Both the position numbers and the translations under genes were made by a program. Under the pieces are notes generated by a model that worked only from the letters and a program-made list of their open reading frames with translations, did not search any database and was not told the DNA's origin. Below are positions 56,368-64,000 of a stretch of 64,000 bases of DNA, one piece after another. This DNA is from Diplosphaera chodatii (taxonomy: Eukaryota; Chlorophyta; Trebouxiophyceae; Prasiolales; Stichococcaceae). How positions within the stretch are numbered: the stretch's first letter is position 1; each line of letters begins with the position of its first letter. The DNA lies in contig JAALGY010000061.1 of the NCBI GenBank assembly GCA_032358165.1, forward strand, positions 1,798,001 through 1,862,000. The letters run 5' to 3'.

Positions 56368-59300
56368 ATGGCCGGTGAGCAGCAGATGCATGCGCGCAGC
56401 GGCAGCTCCGGCAGCCTCGCCGGCCTGTCAATCAATCGCCAGGGTGAGCTGCAGCCCAGGGACTTGCTCCTATAACGCGGCCACCGCCAACAGACCGTTG
56501 TGCTGATGCTTTGTTGTAAACACGCCCGTGCGGGCTGTGCATGATCCTCCTGCTCAATTGCATATGCAGGCGGGCAGGCCTTCTCGCCAGCCGCGAACGG
56601 CGAGCCGGTGCCGGACACGCGCAGCCCGGTGTCGCTCGATGGCAACGAGCCGGTCAGCCCCACCAAAGCGGCTGCGATGAGCCCGCTGGACGTGCCGCCG
56701 CCGCCGCCGCCACAGCCAGGGTGGGCAACTGTGCAACCCACCGTGTGAAGACCCATCTGTCACCCTGGACAGTTGCTCTGTGGGCGTCATGCATGTTGCT
56801 GCCTGTGATTGCCACGGCAGGACTCCTACCTCCATCATCAGTGGATCTCATTATATATGGTGTTTGCTTCATGACCTCAGCTGAGAGAACACCATCGCAT
56901 TCGCAGATGCCTGCGAAGGGCGTGGCGGCAGTTTCCCAGCGCCAGTGCCTGGGTCACAGTCGGTTTCGGCAGCCTGCTGCTGTATCTGACGCTCGCACGG
57001 AAGTGCACTGACGGCGAGTGGCCGGAGGTCTGCCGACTCGTCCACATGCACTCCAATGTAGACTGGGTGTAAGTCTCTGAACTATCGCGCCTCCTAGTCT
57101 GCTCCTGTGCTTGACTAACCAGTTTGAAGCGTGTGTCGACCGACATCATGGGCAAAGCCGTCAGGAACAGCAGCTCTGTTTGCACGTCATCATTCTCGAG
57201 GATGGTGTTGCCTGTTGTACTTTCATAGAGCAGACAAACGCAGCAGAGCCCGCAGTCCTGCACAAACATGCACGGCGAATGGTTCAGTCCCTACAGGCAC
57301 CAGGCACCGGGCGTGAGGCTGTTGGCATTGGCTGTCTTGCAGGTCGTACAGGAAAACAGGGCCGCGTGACCCCACGCGCTGCAACGCGGTGCTGGACTTC
57401 CCCCGCATCGCGATGATGTTCCTGTCAGCGGGCGAGCAGCACCACGAGGACACCTGGCGAGACTGGTTCAAGGATGCTGGTGGCCTGGTTCCCCGTGAGA
57501 ACCTGCAGGTGGGACACTCATGCGTCCGGGAATGCAACAGCTGCCACCGTCTTGCCGGCAACAGCGTGATGGTGCACTGTGGACATGGCTCTGCCACAGT
57601 ACGCCACAGTAAGGCAGAAGCCACGCAGAAACTGTGGGCGACCAGGAGCATGTGGCAATACTGCACTGCCTGCCTCGCAGTCGTACGGGTGCACAGAGAA
57701 GCAGCTGAAGCGGCTGCAGCGGGTGTGCGGCATCCGGGAGAGCGCCAGGCCCCTGGACCGCCAGTACCTGTTCAATGTGTACACCCACCCCAGCAGCTCC
57801 TACAAAGGTGCGTGAGAGCTGATCTGGTCACCAGGCTCGCCTCAAGCACTGGGACACTGGCATCTGCACATGCTGTTGGGCATGACAGCCGCTGCGATCG
57901 TAGGCCAGCAAGTGGCTTCCTTGAATGGATTGCTCGCCACTGCATGCTCTGCTTCAGACTCCTGCATGTCGCGCTGAAGGCTGACATGCGGTCCCGCTGC
58001 AGGGCATCCAAAGTCCAGCGTGTTTTACGGCAGGGAGATACCCAACCGCATACATGTAAGTTGGCGCTGTCTCCACCAACCCCATTGCCTGGACGCTGTT
58101 CATCACCTCGCTGCCGTGTGCCTGCCTTTGGCGGCCACATACCTGCATCCTGCCCGAAGTCATGCACGGGCATGCAAACTTGGATGTGCCGTGCAGACGT
58201 CGCATGGTGCGCCCGCGCTCATGGATGCCATCAGGGCGCTGCTGCGAGCGGCGCTGGCGGCGCCGCACAACCAGCAGTTCCTGCTGCTCAGCGAAAGCGA
58301 GGTGCGTAGGAGAGGCCCAGGTGGCACACCAGAGCCGTTCATGCACTTCAGGTCGCCTGGCTGCATGGCCAGCATATAGCACTGTAAGCAGACAGTTGCA
58401 CAGCACGCGCCCTTGCATTTGGGCATCTGTTTGGTGCTGTTCAAAGTGCAGTGGCCACTGTGGACCGGATAGGCTTTGTTTCTGTATCGCAGCTGTGACA
58501 GATAGTTTAGCATCTGCATTGATTATTTGATGCAAGCGGAAGGAAGTCTGCCGCTGCTGTGTGCAGATTCCGCTTTATCCGGCAGCAGTCATCTGGAGAC
58601 AGCTGATTGGCGAGGAGAAGTCTCGCATCAACGCCTGCAAAGGGGTGCGTACCTGCCCTGGTCTGGCGCATGATGCCTAGGCTTGTGCGCATCAGCCAGC
58701 TCTGCACCAGCAGATGAGGCTTCCTTATCCATCCTGAGCTGCATCCTTCGCTGAAGCTGAGATGAGTGTCTTCGCCGGGCCTGCAGAAGCATGTGGACCA
58801 GGGGCAGTTTCCGGAGTTCATGCCCAAGGATACCATCATGCAGCAGCAGGACTGGTGGGTCTCGAGCGCCCTATCCTTGCATGTTGCCTGTTCTTGCGCT
58901 GGTGTGCAATTCCTCACATCAGCCATAGTTGTTGTAGTGCCTGTGTTGAGCTGTACATCATGCCTTTCATCAGCGGCCAAGGATGTGCAGTGTCTCTGCA
59001 ATGAGCAACATCGTAATCCGGTCACCAGACTCACCAGACCGTGACAACACCCTGATTCCCTCCAGGACATTGCCACTGCGCCTGGTGAAGCTGCTGACCT
59101 GGCTCTCTGTACAGCTCTAGCGTGCCTGTTGCTGCAGAAATACATGTACAGCAGGGCTTCAGAATGTCATTCCAGGACGTCAGCCTGGGCGGAAGCCCGA
59201 GTAATTACTACACATAATTAGTAGTTCCCGATGACACCGACCATATGCTGGCCTCGTCAATTTGCAGGCGCAAGTCCCCAGCCTGGTTCGGGTTGCAGCG

Positions 59301-60701
59301 GAAGCACGCGGAGCTGGCGGTGGCAGATGTGGCGTACCTGGAGGTCCTGCGGGACAACTGCAAGGCCCGCACCATGATCAACCACAAGTGAGGCCCCTGT
59401 GCAGCACACCTACTGCGCCGCAGCCATGCTGCCGCCGTGCAGACCTGCCGGAACCTGCGCAACATGCATGACGCCCATCTTCAAAATGCCCAGTCCTGAT
59501 GCCCCTTTGGCGCCAAGCAGTGTGGTTGGCTTCATCACTGGAACTGCTCGACCGAGTATGTGCTGGCTGGCAGTGTCGATGATCGAGCACGCGGCAGAAT
59601 GCTACAGTGCATGCACGCTGCTGTTTCAGCAGCAGCTCTGAGCTTCAGCTGATGGTGCTAAACCCTAAACCCTCCGCCAACAGGTGGCGCATGTGCTTCC
59701 TGGACGAGCACTACATCCCCAGCCTGCTCGCCTTCCACGGCCTGGACAACGAGACGGACTGCCACGGCGGCCTGGCCACCGCCAACTGGACGATGCCCAA
59801 GGCGCAGCACCCCATCGAATATGCGTCCGAGCAGATCAGCCCCAAGCTGTGAGCGTGGTCCATGGTCCTGGCTTGCGCATGCACCCGACAGCCCTCCTGT
59901 GCAGCACCTCCTCGTTGCAGAGCTGCGGCTGCTGAGACATCAGCCTGTTGCGACGAAAGGCTCACAGTCTGACGCATCCGCATTGTGCCCTGCAGTTTCA
60001 AGCGGCTGCGCATTGATGTGGCCTTTGGGCGGCGGCTCGACGGCAAGTCGTGCAAGTCACGAGAAGCCATCAGGTGCTGCGCCATGCCCGCCACGTGTCG
60101 CCACCATGCTCTCAGGCTGCCAGCTGGCACGATGATTTGTGACACCAGTTGGAGCAGCTGAGGACCTCTAGATCCGGCAGTGGCGGCAAAGCACCTGTTG
60201 CGGTTGTGCAGGCAGGGGCTGCCGTCTTTCATCCGTGCAGACGAGGCCAGCTCACATTCCTGCCGTGGCAAGACCAAGTGGAGCAAGGGCAACCTGAAGT
60301 ACAAATGCCCGCTGTTTGCACGAAAGTTCAGGTGCGCACATGTGGATGAGAGTTGCCGCTGTGGCCATCCACAGTCCTTGTGTGATACCTGCAAACACCT
60401 GTGGTGCCTCGGAATTTGGCATGTGCTGGTGAACAAGCTACTTATGGGAGCAGCATCTTCCTCTACAATCAACTTGCCAATCATCTCGTGTTGCAGGAAC
60501 GACACCGCGAAGGCTGTCCACGATGCGCTGATAGACTGCGAGGTGCGACTGTTGGGCATGTGCCAGCGTGCATCCGTGGTGGTCAATCCTTCTTTTTGAG
60601 GGTTTGCCACTCCAGTAGCAGTAGTATTACTCACAATGCCCTTGTTTCCCATATTGCAGGCGGGATTGAAGATCTTGGACCTGGGCGACGGCTGCACCTG
60701 A
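56368..60701 (+). CDS. GT14 core-2/I-branching-like glycosyltransferase
   Basis: Fifteen exons in phase: 56368-56443, 56570-56720, 56907-57068, 57343-57508, 57681-57807, 58003-58055, 58197-58301, 58567-58644, 58787-58854, 59268-59387, 59684-59848, 59996-60073, 60212-60331, 60497-60542, 60660-60701, giving 518 residues. The cytosolic N-terminus (about 85 residues, Ser/Pro-rich, PPPPPPQP) precedes the anchor WVTVGFGSLLLYLTLA. The lumenal domain shows the family order: RIAMMFLSAG, YLFNVYTHPSSS, SSVFYGREIPNRIH, FLLLSESEIPLYP, WRKSPAWFGLQRKHAEL, CFLDEHYIPSLL, then a Cys/Lys-rich C-terminal region (KYKCPLFARKF). GT14 enzymes add GlcNAc, xylose or glucuronic acid branches. In plants they act on arabinogalactan proteins (family knowledge), which would suit the Pro-rich glycoproteins encoded nearby. 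The donor sugar is unknown. Confidence 0.88.
59659..59673 (+). repeat. interstitial telomere-like motif (telo-box)
   Basis: taaaccctaaaccct is two units of the plant-type CCCTAAA repeat, lying 10 bases before an intron acceptor of the GT14-like gene. Confidence 0.6.
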
Positions 60702-61215
60702 GTCGGAAGTTACTGCAGTAGACTCTCATTGGTTCAGTGAATTGAGGCTATAGAGTAGAGCGCAAATTTGGTGCGCATGGTCGCTGGCGGCAGCGTGATT
60801 GGCCTCTGTGACCACCAGTTGGGGGTACCAGCAATTTTTGAACAAAACGTGCTCGTGGCCCGTGCACTGCAATGTGAACAAGGTTTCGGAAGATGAGTTG
60901 GACATCGACGAAGCACTTGCAACTTGGCAGGGCCGTCCCGCCTACCACCCGCCGTATCTTGCCCACGTGTCCTCGTATCAAATCAAAACAGTCTCCGCCT
61001 ATGGAGACAGCACCGCATCACGCTCTCGCCTCGTGGTGTGGATGTGCGTGGAGCGCATTCTCGTCAGTTGCTCTCGACAACCTCTGAGCAGAAGCTGCAG
61101 TGTGCATCAAACCGTCAAAAGCCAGGCACAGCGCCAGAAGAGCGCAAGTGCTTCTAGACCGGCCTTGTGCTGTGATATTTTGCCTGGACCCTCACTGCCA
61201 CGAACAGCGCGCATC
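60702..61215. other. intergenic
   Basis: 3' UTR of the GT14-like gene and promoter/5' UTR of the HAD-like gene. The frame of the HAD-like first exon is open back to 60799, but that stretch reads like noncoding sequence. Confidence 0.45.
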
Positions 61216-63479
61216 ATGCAGGCGGGCATGGCTCACGCGCCGACAGGCAGACTACCAGCCCCGACCAGAAAGCGGCAGAGCGTGTCGCCCGCTGTGAGGG
61301 TGCAGCTTCGACAGCTGCTGCCCAGCACTCCCATCCAGCAACGTCAGCACCAGCCCGCGGCCAGGGGCCTCGTCAGCGCTGGGCAGTTCCCACAGCGGCC
61401 AGCGCTGGCAGCCAGCAGGCGCGGCAGCGTCAGCTGCACCGCGTTTGCGGCGCCCAGCTCTCTACCGCGAGGAGGGGAGGGCGTTGACTACACACATGCC
61501 CTCTCCTTTTTGCCGGACCTCAGTCAGCAGCAGGCGTCCCAGCCGTTCGACGCTCCGCCGCAGCCATTGCCACGGCAGGTGGAGGGCGCCGTCGACGATC
61601 CGGCGCTTGCCAACCCGCTGCAGCGGCACCTCCGGCTGGGCACCGACTGGATGGGGGTCATCATCGAGTATGAGGGCATCGTGAGCGCCTCCTCCCCTGC
61701 TGTTCTGTCACACACCCATGCTGCAGTGGCTCCTGCTTCGGGCCCGACTCTCCGTGTACTGCTGGGGCGTTGCCCCTGTGTCCGATCACTTGACCTCTCC
61801 GCCTTGCTCACAGTCACCTCACTTCGCCTTCCAGCTGACGTCGCCTCGCTGCTCTCTGCAGGCTGTGGAGGATTTTTCAGACCTGCACACCCGCGCCTGG
61901 GTCCAGCTGGCAGCGGAGGAGGGCAAGACGCAGCCCTTCGCCTGGGCGCTGCGCCGCGCCGAGGGCATGAAGAACGAGCAGGTGCTGCTTCAGACCAACC
62001 GTTCCGCCAGTGCACGCTGCCACCCCTACTGTCTCATTGCCCGCATACTAGTTGCTACTTCGAGCCGGTCCCAGCCGCTGTTCATCGCCCTCAGCGGGTA
62101 GGGATAAGCGTGCGCAGCTGGGTGTCTTCCAGCAGAAGCTGAGCTGGTGGCTGAGCTGTTGCTGCATGATGCGCACAGGTGGTGCAGGAGGTGCTGCTGT
62201 GGTCGCGCGCCCCGATGGAGGTGCGGCGGCTGTGCGCGCGCAAGGAGGAGCTGTTCCGGGAGCTGCGCGGCGAGGCGCTGCCCGCCATGCCGCCGGGCAC
62301 CGACCCGCTGCTCCAGCTGCTGGACAAGCACAACGTGCGCAGCGGCTCCGCCCCCGCTCGTGGCTGCCCGACCAGCAGAGCACCGCGCTGACCGCTGCAC
62401 TGTGTTAGGAAGCACCCACCGATGGTGCTTGGCTCCGCCACCTGCGGCCCCTGTGCAGCTTGCCGCCCGACCCGCCGCAGCTTGCCTTGCACGAAGTTCG
62501 ACTGGTGCTGTGCCACAGTGAGACTGTCGACCCCACTGTTCGTTGGCCCCCTTTCCGCAGGTGCCGGTCGCGCTGGCGTGCAGCGCGCCCGAGGCGCGGG
62601 TGCTGCCGGAGCTGGGGGCGCTCGGGCTGTCGGAGCGCCTGGCGGCGGTCGTCACCGCGGAGGACGTGGCGCGCGGCCGCCCCGACCCCGAGGCCGTGCT
62701 GCTGGCGGCGCAGCGCCTCGGCCGCCCGCCCATCCGCTGCGTGCTCATAGGTGTGCTGGAAAGCTGCCACCTGATTGTGGTCTGCCCGACGTCGTGCAGA
62801 TGTCGTCGAGCATCGTCGGCAGAGCTGTGCCCCCGCTCATGTGTGTAGGGACCACTGCTTGTGGCCCTGTCGAGGGCCTGCTGCTGACTTGGGCGCTCGC
62901 CGAGCGTTGCGTGAACTGTGCATGTGCTGACTGTTGCGTGGCCTGCTCCAGGCAACTCCAACGCGACGGTGGAGGCGGCGCGCGAGTGCGGGATGGCGGT
63001 GGTGGCTGTAGCCGGCCGCACCCCCGTGTACGAGCTCACGGCCGCCGACCTCGTGGTGAGCATCCAGCGGTGCATGCAGACGATTGTGACAGTGCACATG
63101 CAGGTGCAGAGACAGACCAAATGCCTGTGGGAGGCCAGCTGCGCTGATAGACCATGCTGTTGAGGACATGTAATGGTGCTGACAACAAAGTAACCTGGCT
63201 GCAGGTGCGAAGCCTTGAGGAGCTGTCGTTCATCAACCTGAAGCAGCTTTTCCGCAGCGAGGACACCGTAGCGTTCCAGGTGACTTGGAAGATCCGGGCT
63301 GGTTTCCTCATTCGTAAAAGTGACCATGCGCTCGAGTACCATGCGATGTGCTTGCTGCCCATGTTGTGCTCCCCGATGCTGACCATGCCGCGTCTGTGGT
63401 GCAGCCTCAGGAGGAGTTGGAGGAGGAGGCAGCTCCAAAGCCGCAAGCCCCTGTCATTACCATGGAGCGGCCGTGGTGA
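61216..63479 (+). CDS. plastid HAD-like protein with altered catalytic motif
   Basis: Seven exons in phase: 61216-61680, 61862-61981, 62179-62334, 62561-62750, 62952-63055, 63205-63279, 63405-63479, giving 394 residues. The first about 90 residues are rich in Arg, Ser, Gln and Ala with no acidic cluster, like a chloroplast transit peptide. The HAD fold follows: GVIIEYEGI stands where active HAD phosphatases have DxDG, so both aspartates are Glu. Then RAWVQLAAEEGK, RRAEGMKNEQ, WSRAPMEVRRLCARKEEL (cap), ALACSAPEARV (motif II region), EDVARGRPDPEAVL (motif III Lys replaced by Arg) and LIGNSNATVEAARECGM (motif IV). From memory, plant homologues of this subfamily also carry Glu-rich motif I. A regulatory or weakly active role is therefore more likely than a normal phosphatase. 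The C-terminus is Glu/Pro-rich. The chosen start is the first ATG close to the basic leader. Confidence 0.85.
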
Positions 63480-64000
63480 TCCAGCCCCTAGGCGCTGCAG
63501 CAGTGCAACATAGGCCGCAGTTGTAGCACTAGTTGGACAGCAACCCAGCGGTTGGACAGAGGAGCTGACTGATTGCAAAGAGGTGTAGGGGAGCAGCGGT
63601 GGGCAGCATTGACTCCTCGAGTTGCAGGGGAGGCGTACAGCCGGGGATTGTATCTGTGGGAAGCTAGTGGCGCCGTCTCGCGCCATTTGTACCATCAATA
63701 CCTGCCGACTCAGGTTGTAGACGACCGTTTCGGAGTCTCCGCCGTTGGCATGGCAGTTTCGGGTACAGGATTTTGTACAGCAGGGTGTTTGATCAGCATT
63801 GGTTCGTTGCGGTTGACACTTCATGACGGTTTTGCTGCGCAGCGACATCAGGCTTGAAGGACCGCCCCGCAGTTGGACGGCCATATACATTGTAAGCGTC
63901 ACGATTCCAACGAGCACTGCACCGCTATCGCTGTTACTGCTCTTGCTCTTGCAGCTGTCTCTGCCTCCCTGCGCCTTGCATGTGTTGGGATGCAGGATGT
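63480..64000. other. 3' region of the HAD-like gene
   Basis: No exon supported. TGTAA at 63891-63895 could end the HAD-like transcript. The beginning of another gene may lie beyond the window. Confidence 0.45.
63891..63895 (+). terminator. TGTAA polyadenylation signal (HAD-like gene)
   Basis: TGTAA about 410 bases after the stop at 63479, the usual chlorophyte motif. Its use is inferred. Confidence 0.35.

Noticed and set aside
62026..63438. 470-codon open frame on the minus strand
   Set aside because: It runs antisense through exons and introns of the HAD-like gene. GC-rich codons leave long antisense frames open, and the translation has no domain-like pattern.

Overview
The window is nuclear DNA of a chlorophyte green alga, most likely a trebouxiophyte (inferred). 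It is GC-rich, carries one intron-dense gene after another, and its introns are short (usually 80-250 bases), beginning gtgagt/gtgcgt and ending tgcag. A few introns fit only a GC-AG junction. Chlorophyte-type TGTAA signals lie downstream of some stop codons. I rebuilt gene models by requiring family homology, a splice dinucleotide and matching codon phase at every junction. Nearly all models close exactly from ATG to stop.

Layout. 1-5.5 kb (+): three small genes for secreted Ala/Ser/Gly-rich or Pro-rich (wall-type) proteins; two of them are paralogues. 6.3-24.1 kb: glycan-building genes. These are a GT77-like Golgi transferase (+), a tandem pair of GT47 exostosin-like genes (+), a GT31/DUF604-like transferase (-) and an FkbM-type methyltransferase (+). 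24.5-26.8 kb (+): a DUF1232 membrane protein. 27.8-32.1 kb (-): a mucin-like, single-pass surface protein with PTDAPT repeats. 33.0-33.7 kb (+): a secreted cystatin. 34.4-42.5 kb (-): a 23-exon respiratory-burst NADPH oxidase. 43.1-44.6 kb (-): CCDC124. 45.2-49.9 kb (-): a 20-exon TM9SF nonaspanin. 50.4-54.5 kb (+): a 19-exon catalase. 56.4-60.7 kb (+): a GT14 core-2/I-branching-like transferase. 61.2-63.5 kb (+): a plastid-type HAD-like protein.

Themes. Most of the window serves the secretory pathway and the cell surface: at least five Golgi-type glycan enzymes, wall or surface glycoproteins and a TM9SF protein. A superoxide-producing oxidase and a hydrogen peroxide-removing catalase lie about 8 kb apart, which may be chance. 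The most unusual structures are in one intron of the oxidase gene: about three and a half tandem copies of the NADPH-binding exon start, one of which would be spliced in frame, and an AT-rich island with an open frame in organelle-like codons. I saw no rRNA, tRNA, CRISPR array or transposon.
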